Assembly: GCA_016208645.1 (NCBI GenBank)
Contig: JACQXP010000080.1
Coordinates: forward strand, 1 to 19,271
DNA length: 19,271 nucleotides
Direction: 5' to 3'
DNA from: Candidatus Methylomirabilota bacterium
GTDB lineage: Bacteria > Methylomirabilota > Methylomirabilia > Methylomirabilales > 2-02-FULL-66-22
Shown piece by piece: positions 1 to 6,659 of this stretch; the first letter of the stretch is position 1; each line of letters begins with the position of its first letter. The notes below the pieces were generated by a model that saw only the letters and a list, made by a program, of their open reading frames with translations, searched no databases and was not told the DNA's origin. The position numbers and the translations under genes are program-made.

Positions 1-219
1 AGGCTGTTGGCTGGGTGCCTGGGCAGCCTGGCAGGATGGCTCGGCTCCCGAGCCGTTTCGCCGCGCTCCCGTCGCCGCTGATCTGGCCCGGCCGCGCGAG
101 CCGGTACGTCCCATCTTCTCCCCCGAGCACTCCTTGGCCCTGTCCGGGGACCCGCCTGAACCGCGGACCTCCCTTCTAACGACCTGTTTTTCAAGCGAAG
201 GCGGAAATCCAATCAGCGC

Positions 220-233
220 ATGATCTAGATCAT
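220..233. promoter_or_regulatory. FNR/CRP-family-like palindrome
   Basis: ATGATCTAGATCAT is a perfect 14-bp palindrome. Its core TGAT-N4-ATCA matches the FNR consensus TTGAT-N4-ATCAA except for the outermost base pair. It lies about 100 bp upstream of the Rrf2 gene that heads the NXR operon. An FNR-type regulator with cluster cysteines is encoded at 16791-17513 and is the obvious candidate ligand. Binding is inferred. Confidence 0.6.
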
Positions 234-252
234 TGTCCATCGGGTTCCCGGC

Positions 253-280
253 TTGTACTGTGTCGCGCAAGACCTAATGG
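253..280 (+). promoter_or_regulatory. Possible sigma70-like promoter
   Basis: TTGTAC (253-258) and TAATGG (275-280) are separated by 16 bp. If used, transcription would start near 287, placing the palindrome at 220-233 close to -60, a position from which FNR/CRP proteins commonly activate. The hexamers are imperfect and the call is weak. Confidence 0.25.
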
Positions 281-292
281 ATGAAATAGGTC
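271..292. promoter_or_regulatory. Inverted repeat, candidate Rrf2 operator
   Basis: GACCTA (271-276) and TAGGTC (287-292) form a perfect 6-bp inverted repeat with a 10-bp spacer, overlapping the possible -10 element and lying 40 bp before the Rrf2 start codon. The GACC/GGTC ends recur in the palindrome upstream of the second Rrf2 gene (10628-10640). Autoregulation is inferred from position only. Confidence 0.35.
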
Positions 293-332
293 CAGCAGGC
301 CTATCGAGCTTCGCGCGGAAGGCCGGTCTTGG

Positions 333-752
333 ATGGCACTCAGCCGGGAATGTGAGTACGCCCTCAGGGGATTGGCCGCCCTGGCCGCCGAGGCGGGGGC
401 CCGACCGCTCATGCTCGCGGAGATCGCCGCGCGCGAAGAACTGCCGCAGAGCTTCCTCTCCAAGATCTTCCACAAACTCCTCAGGCATGGACTGCTCGTA
501 TCCCACCGGGGGGTCCAGCGGGGCTACACCCTGGCCCGCGATCCCCAGACCATCCCCCTTCGCGCCATCCTGGAGGCCATTGAGGGCCCGGACCTCTTGG
601 ACCGCTGCATGTTCTCGCACCAGCACTGCGGCGAGGGGATCCCGTGCCTGATCCATGTGGCCTGGAACGACGTCCGGCCGCAGGTGCAGGCGGCGTTCGA
701 GAAAATCACGCTCCAGGACCTGGTGAACGCCCGGGGGGCGGCACCGCGATGA
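333..752 (+). CDS. Rrf2-family transcriptional regulator, Fe-S type
   Basis: This 139-residue protein has the length and layout of the Rrf2 family (IscR, NsrR). It has an N-terminal winged helix (about residues 1-65, with the RG-x-x-x-G-Y-x-L-A wing), the conserved EAIEGP segment, and a C-terminal cluster loop. Cys92, Cys99, Cys105 and His108 are spaced C-x6-C-x5-C-x2-H, nearly the IscR ligand pattern (C92, C98, C104, H107), so an Fe-S cluster sensing NO, O2 or Fe-S status is likely. The ATG at 333 follows GGAAGG at 317-322 and is about where family members start. It lies 98 bp before the nxrC-like gene and probably controls it. Whether it is closer to NsrR or IscR cannot be decided here. Confidence 0.88.
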   Translation: MALSRECEYALRGLAALAAEAGARPLMLAEIAAREELPQSFLSKIFHKLLRHGLLVSHRGVQRGYTLARDPQTIPLRAILEAIEGPDLLDRCMFSHQHCGEGIPCLIHVAWNDVRPQVQAAFEKITLQDLVNARGAAPR

Positions 753-770
753 AAGGCGGCAGGCCAGGAA

Positions 771-805
771 GAGCCGTGAGCCGAGAGCCGTGAGCCGAGA
801 GCCGA
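771..805. repeat. Heptanucleotide tandem repeat (GAGCCGW)5
   Basis: Five head-to-tail 7-bp units read GAGCCGT, GAGCCGA, GAGCCGT, GAGCCGA, GAGCCGA, with degenerate flanks. The array sits between the Rrf2 stop and the nxrC-like Shine-Dalgarno. It has the same 7-bp period as the other arrays of the window but a different base composition. Confidence 0.85.
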
Positions 806-850
806 GAAAGCAGCCAAGACTCCGATAATTCGAGGCGGGAGGAATCACCG

Positions 851-2542
851 ATGGGTAGGCGATGGTTGTTGGAGAGCGCGTTGCCGGTCGTCGCGGCAGC
901 CCTCGGCGTCGCCGTGGCTGGATGTGTGGCACAGTGGGACCCCGCGCAGACGGCCGCCGGGCCGGCGCCGCCCCAGGCAGCACCCAAAGTCCCGGCGCAG
1001 GCAGCCAGTGGCCCGACTCCCGTGACACTTGTGCCGACCAGGGCCCTGGGTTCCTCGCCGGAGCTGTTGGCCCTGGGGAAGCGCGTCTACGAGAAACAGT
1101 GTGTCGCCTGCCACGGCCCCGACGGGCGGGGCGAGGGTGAGGCGGCCTACCTCTTGTACCCCAAGCCGCGCGACTTCGTGGCGGCGAAATATGCGCTGGT
1201 CTCCACCTGGGATCGGGTGCCGACCGACGAGGACCTCTTCCGCACGATCTCCCGCGGCATGCCGGGGTCGGCGATGCCATCCTGGGGACACTTGTCGGAG
1301 GAGCAACGCTGGGGCCTGGTCCACTATGTGAAATCCTTCGCAGAAAAACCGCTGGTCGTCCAGCCGGCGGCGGACCCGAAGGGCGAGGGGGAGACGGGGA
1401 CGGGCGTCATCCGCGTCCCGCCGGAGCCGCCCTTCACGCCCGAGGCGCGCGCCCGCGCGCTGGAGCGATATGCCGATGCCTGCGCCTCCTGCCACGGGAA
1501 GACCGGCCGGGGGGACGGTACCGAGCAGCAGAAGGACGACAAGGGCTATCCCACGCGCCCCCGCGACCTGACCCTGGGGGTCTACAAGGGCAGCCCCGAG
1601 CCTGCTCAGGCCTACCGCCGGATCGTGGCGGGGATGCCCGGCACCCCCATGCCCATGAGCGACTGGGCCTATGGGGAGGATGCCTGGCACCTCGTCCACC
1701 TGGTCCGGTCCTGGTCCAGCGACGAGCAGCGGGCGCGGGTGGAGATGAGAAAGTTCACCATGGTCGCCCGGCGGGTGGACAAGGTGCCCGACCATCCCGA
1801 TGCGGGCACGTGGCGTCTGGCCCAGCCGGTGAACCTGCACCTGATGCCGCTCTGGTGGCGCGCGGAACGGCCGGAGGAAGTGACGGTGCGTGCCGTCCAC
1901 GATGGGAAGGAGCTTGCGCTGCTCCTGGTCTGGTCCGATGCCACCCACGACCACACGGCGATGCGCCCCCAGGACTTCCGGGACGCCGTGGCCGTGGAAT
2001 TCTCGCTGACGCCCGATCCGCCCTTCTTTGCGATGGGCGCCAGGAGCGAATTCGTGAACATCTGGATGTGGAAGTCCGAACGGCAGGCCGACCTGGAGCC
2101 GGCCTTCCAGGAGTTGGAGAAGGTGTATCCGAACCTCGGCATTGACTCCTACCCGAACCCCGAGATCTCCCCCCTGGAGCAGCCGACGCGTCATGCGCTG
2201 ACCCTCAAGTCGGCCCCGACCTTCGTGACCGGCTGGGGCGCCGGCAACATCGTGTCCGACCCCCTGCGCAACAGCGCGGCCGAGGACCTGACCTCGCAGG
2301 GCTTCGGGACGCTGCGGGCCCGGCCGCGGGCGGACCAGGCCGTGCACGCCCGCGGGGTGTACGCCACCGACACCTACCGGGTGATCTTCCGGCGGCCGCT
2401 GTCGCCGAAGGGCGCGCGGGCGGTCTCGCTGACGCCGGGGACCGTGGCGCCCGTGGCCTTTGCCGTCTGGAACGGAAGCGCGGGTGACCGGGACGGGAAG
2501 AAGTCCGTGACCATCTGGCAGGACCTCTCCATCGAACCCTGA
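851..2542 (+). CDS. nxrC: NxrC-like gamma subunit: diheme cytochrome c lipoprotein fused to ethylbenzene-dehydrogenase-type haem b domain
   Basis: This 563-residue protein probably takes electrons from NxrB and passes them to the respiratory chain. A signal peptide ends in a lipobox (V22-A-G-C25), so it should be lipid-anchored outside the cytoplasmic membrane. Two c-type haem sites follow: C84-V-A-C87-H88 and C211-A-S-C214-H215, with candidate Met ligands in the MPGSAMP (137-143) and MPGTPMP (262-268) motifs. Residues about 300-563 resemble the ethylbenzene dehydrogenase gamma (EB_dh) domain, which binds one haem b by Met and Lys. Lys550/551 in the DRDGKKSV segment lies where the axial Lys is expected. 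The start has GGAGGA at 838-843. It is 86 bp upstream of nxrA, whereas some NXR organisms encode the gamma subunit elsewhere. The gene symbol rests on context. Confidence 0.85.
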   Translation: MGRRWLLESALPVVAAALGVAVAGCVAQWDPAQTAAGPAPPQAAPKVPAQAASGPTPVTLVPTRALGSSPELLALGKRVYEKQCVACHGPDGRGEGEAAYLLYPKPRDFVAAKYALVSTWDRVPTDEDLFRTISRGMPGSAMPSWGHLSEEQRWGLVHYVKSFAEKPLVVQPAADPKGEGETGTGVIRVPPEPPFTPEARARALERYADACASCHGKTGRGDGTEQQKDDKGYPTRPRDLTLGVYKGSPEPAQAYRRIVAGMPGTPMPMSDWAYGEDAWHLVHLVRSWSSDEQRARVEMRKFTMVARRVDKVPDHPDAGTWRLAQPVNLHLMPLWWRAERPEEVTVRAVHDGKELALLLVWSDATHDHTAMRPQDFRDAVAVEFSLTPDPPFFAMGARSEFVNIWMWKSERQADLEPAFQELEKVYPNLGIDSYPNPEISPLEQPTRHALTLKSAPTFVTGWGAGNIVSDPLRNSAAEDLTSQGFGTLRARPRADQAVHARGVYATDTYRVIFRRPLSPKGARAVSLTPGTVAPVAFAVWNGSAGDRDGKKSVTIWQDLSIEP

Positions 2543-2546
2543 ACTC

Positions 2547-2613
2547 ATTTTCGATTTTCGATTGGTGATTGCCGATTTGAAAATCGAAAATCCAAAATCG
2601 CAAATCGACAATC
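2547..2613. repeat. Inverted pair of heptamer arrays forming a hairpin
   Basis: The left half has 7-bp units beginning ATTTTCG (2547-2553, 2554-2560) and decaying through ATTGGTG and ATTGCCG. The right half has five units ending AAATC or a variant (GAAAATC twice, CAAAATC, GCAAATC, GACAATC; 2579-2613). The first 13 bases of each half (2547-2559 and 2579-2591) are perfectly complementary, giving an A/T-rich 13-bp stem with a 19-nt loop. It fills the nxrC-nxrA gap and stops just before the nxrA ribosome binding site. Confidence 0.85.
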
Positions 2614-2628
2614 CGCGGGAGGCGCAAG

Positions 2629-5600
2629 ATGGGTTCTGACGAGAAGCGAGCGATGACCGGGATGGATCGGCGCGACTTCCTCCGCTGGATGGGGGTCGGC
2701 GCTGGCGTGGCCGCGACCGAGCTGGGGTTGCCCCTGCGACTCCTGGCGGCCGCCGACCCCGACCAGAATCCCCTGGCCGGCTCGGTGGCCCGCGACTGGG
2801 AAAAGATCTACCGGGATCAGTACAAGTACGATTCCACGTTCGACTGGGTCTGCTCCCCCAACGATACCCACGCCTGCCGGGTCCGGGCCTACGTCCGGAA
2901 CGGCATCGTCACCCGGCTGGGAAATACCTACGACTACCAGACCTACGCGGATATTTACGGCAACAAGGCCACGGCCAACTGGAACCCGCGGCAATGCGCG
3001 AAGGGGTACACGTTCCACCGCGTCCTCTACGGGCCATATCGGCTGAAGCATCCCATCGTCCGGAAGGGCTGGAAGGCCTGGGCGAATGCCGGGTTCCCCG
3101 ACCTCACGCCGGAGCTGAAATCCAAGTACCTCTTCGACCGCCGGGGCGAAGACGAGTTCATCCAGATCTCCTGGGAGGATGCGCTGCACGACATCGCCAA
3201 GGCCCTGGTCAGCATCGCGGATCGGTACAGCGGCGAGAAGGGGAAGGAGCGACTGCTGGCCCAGGGATACCAGCCGGAGATGGTCGAGGCCACCGGGGGG
3301 GCAGGAACCCGCTGCATCAAGATGCGGGGCGGCATGGGCCTCCTGGGGGTCATCGGCAAGTACGGGATGTACCGCCTGAACAACTCGCTGGCCATCCTGG
3401 ATGGCATCATCCGGCGCGTGGGTCCCAAGGACGCCAAGGCGGGCCGCAACTGGTCCAACTACACCTGGCACGGCGACCAGGCGCCGGGCCACCCGTGGGT
3501 GCATGGCCTGCAGGCATCCGATTGCGACTTCAACGATCTCCGCTTCTCCAAGCTCATCATCATGGACGGGAAGAACCTGGTGGAGAACAAGCTCACCGAT
3601 TCCCACTGGTTCATCGAGTGCATGGAGCGGGGCGCCAAGATCGTGGTCATCGCGCCGGAGTACGGGCCGCCCTCCACCAAGGCGGACTACTGGATTCCCA
3701 TCCGTCCCCAGACCGACGCCGCCCTCTGGCTGGGAGTGACCCGGCTCATGATCGAGAACAGGTGGTACGACGAGGCCTTCATCAAGGCCTTCACCGACTT
3801 CCCGTTGCTGGTCCGCACCGACACGCTGCAGCGGGTGCGGGCCCACGAGGTCTTCTCCAGCTACAGGACCACCCTGTCGCCCGATGGGCCCTCCGTGAAG
3901 GTCCAGGGCCTCACGCCGGAGCAGCACGCGAAGCTGGGCGACTACGTCATCTGGGACGAGAAGGCCAACGCGCCTCGCGCCCTCACCCGCGATGACGTGG
4001 GGGAGCGGATGGCGAAGAAGGGGTTCGCCCCCGCCCTGGCGGGGACCTTCAAGATCAAGCTGGTGGACGGCAAAGAGGTCGAGGTCGCCAACCTCTGGAC
4101 CCTCTACCAGATTCACCTCAGGGACTACGATCTGGACACGGTGGCCGAGATCACCCACGCCCCCAAGGAGATGATCCGCCAGCTCGCCCAGGACATCGGC
4201 GCCATGAAGCCCGTGGCCATCCACCAAGGCGAGGGGATCAACCACTGGTTCCACGCCACGGAGATGAACCGCGCCGCCTACCTCCCCCTCATGCTGACCG
4301 GCAATATCGGGAAGCCCGGGGCGGGCTGCCACACCTGGGCCGGGAACTACAAGGCGGCGCTGTTCCAGGGCTCGCCCTGGACCGGGCCAGGATTCAAGGG
4401 CTGGGTGGCCGAGGATCCCTTCCATCCGAACCTGGATCCTGACGCGCCGGGGAAGGACATCGAGGCCCATGCCCACACCAAGGACGAGGAGCCGGCCTAC
4501 TGGAACCACGGCGACCTGGCCCTGATCGTCAACACGCCCAAGTTCGGCCGCCGCAACTTCACCGGCGAGAGCCACATGCCCACCCCCAGCAAGGCGATCA
4601 TCTTCAGCAACGTGAACCTGATCAATAACGCCAAGTGGGCCTACGGGGTCATCAAGAACGTGAACCCCAACGTGGAGATGATCGTCGCCATTGACATCCA
4701 GATGACCGCGTCCATCGAGTACGCGGACATCGCCCTGCCGGCCAACAGTTGGCTGGAGTTCGAGGGGCTGGAGATCACGGCAAGTTGCTCCAACCCGTTC
4801 CTCCAGATCTGGAAGGGGGGTATCCCGCCCGTCTTCGACAGCCGGGATGACCTGATGATCCTGGCGGGAATCGCCAAGGCATTGAGCGAGGTCACGGGGG
4901 ACCGGCGCTTCGCCGACTGCTTCAAGTTTGCCCTGGAGGGGAAGCGCGAGGTGTACATCCAGCGCCTCCTGGATACCTGCACCACCACCAAGGGCTACAA
5001 GTTAGGAGACATCCTGGCGGGGAAGTACGGTCCCCCCGGCGGCTGCCTGATGCTCTTCCGGACGTACCCCCGCATCCCGTTCTACGAGCAGGTTCACGAC
5101 AGCGAGCCGTTCCACACCGACACCGGGCGGCTGCACGCCTATGCCGACGTGCCCGAGGCGATCGAGTATGGCGAGAACTTCATCGTCCATCGGGAGGGTC
5201 CCGAGGCCACGCCGTATCTGCCCAACGTCATCGTCAGCAGCAACCCGCTGATCCGGCCGGAAGATTACGGGATCCCCGAATCGGCCGAGCACTGGGACGA
5301 GCGCACCATCCGGAACGTGAAGCTCCCCTGGAGCCGGGTGAAGGGCACTAAGAATTTCCTCTGGGAGAAAGGATTCCGGTTCTACTGCCTGACGCCCAAG
5401 ACCCGGCACCGGGTGCACTCGGGCTGGTCCAACGTGGACTGGCACATGCTGTACGACAGCAACTTCGGCGATCCCTACCGGCTGGACAAGCGGGCCCCCT
5501 CGGTGGGGGAGCACCAGCTCCACATGAACCCCCAGGCGGCGCGAGACCTGGGGATCAACGACGGCGACTACGTGTACGTGGACGCCAACCCGGCCGACCG

Positions 5601-6102
5601 CCCGTACCTGGGGGCGAAGCCGGACGACCCCTTCTACAAGGTGTCGCGCTGCATGTTGCGCGTGAAGTACAACCACGCCTACCCGTACAACTGCATCATG
5701 ATGAAGCACGCGCCCTTCATCGCCACCGAGAAGAGCGTGAAGGCGCACGAGACGCGGCCCGACGGGCGGGCCCTGTCGGAGAACACGGGCTACCAGGCCA
5801 ACCTTCGCTACGGGTCCCAGCAGTCGGTCACCCGCAACTGGCACATGCCCATGCATCAGACCGATACCCTCTTCCACAAGGCGAAGGTGGCCATGGGCTT
5901 CCTCTTCGGCGGCGAGGCGGACAACCACGCCGTGAATACCGTGCCGAAGGAGACGCTGGTGCGGGTGAGCAAGGCCGAGGACGGCGGCCTGGGCGGCCGG
6001 GGCATCTGGAAGCCCGCGACCACGGGATACACGCCGGATAACGAGAACGACTTCATGAAGCGATACCTGGCCGGAGCCTTGGTGAAAATCACCAAGGCTT
6101 AA
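2629..6102 (+). CDS. nxrA: Nitrite oxidoreductase alpha subunit (molybdopterin, type II DMSO reductase family)
   Basis: This 1157-residue catalytic subunit should oxidise nitrite to nitrate (or the reverse) at a molybdenum bis-MGD centre. It opens with a Tat signal (DRRDFLR, residues 13-19, then a hydrophobic stretch to about 42), so it is exported folded. The FS0 ligands are C75-x3-D79-x3-C83-x39-C123, the Asp-containing pattern of periplasmic NXRs. The Mo ligand is Asp283 in the WHGDQAPGHP motif. Length is close to Nitrospira and anammox NxrA (about 1150) and well above ethylbenzene, selenate or chlorate family members (about 900-980). C-terminal segments such as GEHQLHMNPQAARD and GINDGDYVYVD match Nitrospira NxrA as I remember it. 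The ATG follows GGGAGG at 2617-2622. Reaction direction in vivo cannot be read from sequence. Confidence 0.92.
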   Translation: MGSDEKRAMTGMDRRDFLRWMGVGAGVAATELGLPLRLLAAADPDQNPLAGSVARDWEKIYRDQYKYDSTFDWVCSPNDTHACRVRAYVRNGIVTRLGNTYDYQTYADIYGNKATANWNPRQCAKGYTFHRVLYGPYRLKHPIVRKGWKAWANAGFPDLTPELKSKYLFDRRGEDEFIQISWEDALHDIAKALVSIADRYSGEKGKERLLAQGYQPEMVEATGGAGTRCIKMRGGMGLLGVIGKYGMYRLNNSLAILDGIIRRVGPKDAKAGRNWSNYTWHGDQAPGHPWVHGLQASDCDFNDLRFSKLIIMDGKNLVENKLTDSHWFIECMERGAKIVVIAPEYGPPSTKADYWIPIRPQTDAALWLGVTRLMIENRWYDEAFIKAFTDFPLLVRTDTLQRVRAHEVFSSYRTTLSPDGPSVKVQGLTPEQHAKLGDYVIWDEKANAPRALTRDDVGERMAKKGFAPALAGTFKIKLVDGKEVEVANLWTLYQIHLRDYDLDTVAEITHAPKEMIRQLAQDIGAMKPVAIHQGEGINHWFHATEMNRAAYLPLMLTGNIGKPGAGCHTWAGNYKAALFQGSPWTGPGFKGWVAEDPFHPNLDPDAPGKDIEAHAHTKDEEPAYWNHGDLALIVNTPKFGRRNFTGESHMPTPSKAIIFSNVNLINNAKWAYGVIKNVNPNVEMIVAIDIQMTASIEYADIALPANSWLEFEGLEITASCSNPFLQIWKGGIPPVFDSRDDLMILAGIAKALSEVTGDRRFADCFKFALEGKREVYIQRLLDTCTTTKGYKLGDILAGKYGPPGGCLMLFRTYPRIPFYEQVHDSEPFHTDTGRLHAYADVPEAIEYGENFIVHREGPEATPYLPNVIVSSNPLIRPEDYGIPESAEHWDERTIRNVKLPWSRVKGTKNFLWEKGFRFYCLTPKTRHRVHSGWSNVDWHMLYDSNFGDPYRLDKRAPSVGEHQLHMNPQAARDLGINDGDYVYVDANPADRPYLGAKPDDPFYKVSRCMLRVKYNHAYPYNCIMMKHAPFIATEKSVKAHETRPDGRALSENTGYQANLRYGSQQSVTRNWHMPMHQTDTLFHKAKVAMGFLFGGEADNHAVNTVPKETLVRVSKAEDGGLGGRGIWKPATTGYTPDNENDFMKRYLAGALVKITKA

Positions 6103-6111
6103 TGCGGAATG

Positions 6112-6161
6112 CCCTCACCCTTTGGTCCCTCTCCCCTGGTGGGAGAGGGCGAGGGTGAGGG
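6112..6161. repeat. GC-rich nested hairpin repeat (CCCTCACCC family)
   Basis: Outer arms CCCTCACCC (6112-6120) and GGGTGAGGG (6153-6161) enclose inner arms CCCTCTCCC (6127-6135) and GGGAGAGGG (6141-6149). The same nested palindrome recurs at 7929-7978 and 8313-8358. It lies between nxrA and the 118-aa gene, with the ribosome binding site of the latter right after it. It has no U-tract, so a mobile REP-like repeat or an mRNA-processing hairpin is more likely than a terminator. Confidence 0.85.
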
Positions 6162-6179
6162 GGGAATAGGAGTCGCCAG

Positions 6180-6536
6180 ATGCCCTACGACGATCCGGAC
6201 CCCACTGATCCCCAGATGCTGGTCGGCGTGGTCCTGCCCTCGAATGAAGAGGCTACGCGGGAAATGGCCTACGTCTTTGCCGAGGAATTCGCCCGGATGC
6301 GTTTCGACGCCGAGGGGATCACCAACCTCTTCCGGGATCCATTTTATTCAGGTGCCCACCAGGTCTACAGAGCGCTGGGGGCCGAGGCGGTGGACGAGAT
6401 CGTCCGGGAGTGTGTCGGGATCTGGGGACGAACGGCTGGAACGATCCAGGAAGCCCCAGCCGCCGTCCAGGAAGACATCCAGGAATTGCTGTGGCCCACG
6501 ACCGCGGAAGGCTGGGTAATGACCAATGACCAATGA
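6180..6536 (+). CDS. Unrecognised 118-aa protein between nxrA and nxrB
   Basis: I do not recognise this protein by name. It is small and acidic, with no signal peptide, no membrane segment and a single cysteine in VRECVG, so a metal cluster is unlikely. The N-terminus is Asp/Pro-rich (PYDDPDPTDP), followed by what looks like a helical body (MAYVFAEEFARM, then VYRALGAEAVDEIV). The ATG follows AGGAG at 6168-6172. The last eight residues (GWVMTNDQ) and the stop come from a GACCAAT heptamer array, so the repeat appears to have replaced or extended the original C-terminus. Sitting between the two catalytic subunit genes, it may be an assembly or accessory factor; that is inference from position only. 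Confidence 0.7.
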   Translation: MPYDDPDPTDPQMLVGVVLPSNEEATREMAYVFAEEFARMRFDAEGITNLFRDPFYSGAHQVYRALGAEAVDEIVRECVGIWGRTAGTIQEAPAAVQEDIQELLWPTTAEGWVMTNDQ

Positions 6537-6639
6537 CCAAATCCCAATGAGAGACGCGTTCCTCGGAACCCGTTGGTCATTCGAAATTGGTCATTGGTCC
6601 TTCGGTCCCCATTGGTCATTTCCGGTTCGTAATTGGTCA
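6521..6639. repeat. Inverted heptamer arrays (GACCAAT / TTGGTCA)
   Basis: GACCAAT units run from 6521 (two exact, then GACCAAA and TCCCAAT). After about 25 bp, units of the opposite orientation (TTGGTCA at 6573, 6587, 6612 and 6633; TTGGTCC at 6594) follow at mostly 7-bp steps. GACCAATGACCAAT (6521-6534) and ATTGGTCATTGGTC (6586-6599) are perfect complements, giving a 14-bp stem. The element supplies the end of the 118-aa gene and ends just before the nxrB ribosome binding site. Confidence 0.85.
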
Positions 6640-6659
6640 TTCCTCTTTGGAGGTGTGTG

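Larger units (their letters stand above)
1..332. other. Leader region, no gene recognised
   Basis: No convincing gene is visible. A reading frame open from the window edge to a TGA at 79-81 could be the tail of an upstream protein, but its 26 residues are not diagnostic. A GC hairpin (CGGCTC/GAGCCG, 42-55) followed by TTT could be a weak terminator for that gene. The rest holds the palindromes listed separately and probably the promoter of the Rrf2 gene that starts at 333. Confidence 0.5.

Noticed and set aside
1..81. C-terminal end of an upstream gene reading in from the window edge
   Set aside because: Only 26 codons without recognisable motif; it cannot be supported as a gene.
845..2611. 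Long open frame of 588 codons on the - strand opposite the NxrC-like gene
   Set aside because: It is a mirror of a GC-rich gene: low-complexity Arg/Gly/His/Pro-rich translation with no motif, while the + strand has CxxCH sites, a lipobox and a ribosome binding site.
2545..4575. Open frame of 676 codons on the - strand opposite nxrA
   Set aside because: Shadow of nxrA in GC-rich DNA; its beginning lies in nxrA and its end in the heptamer array. No family motif is visible.
2629..6102. Selenate, chlorate, perchlorate reductase or ethylbenzene dehydrogenase alpha subunit
   Set aside because: Same superfamily, but these are about 900-980 residues and differ in FS0 and C-terminal segments; length and motifs fit NxrA.
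6112..6161. Rho-independent terminator after nxrA
   Set aside because: There is no T-run after the stem, near-identical copies occur within the same operon, and nxrB must be expressed downstream.
6633..6659. Upstream GTG start for nxrB
   Set aside because: The nine extra codons are repeat sequence and GGAGG is correctly placed for the ATG at 6660.
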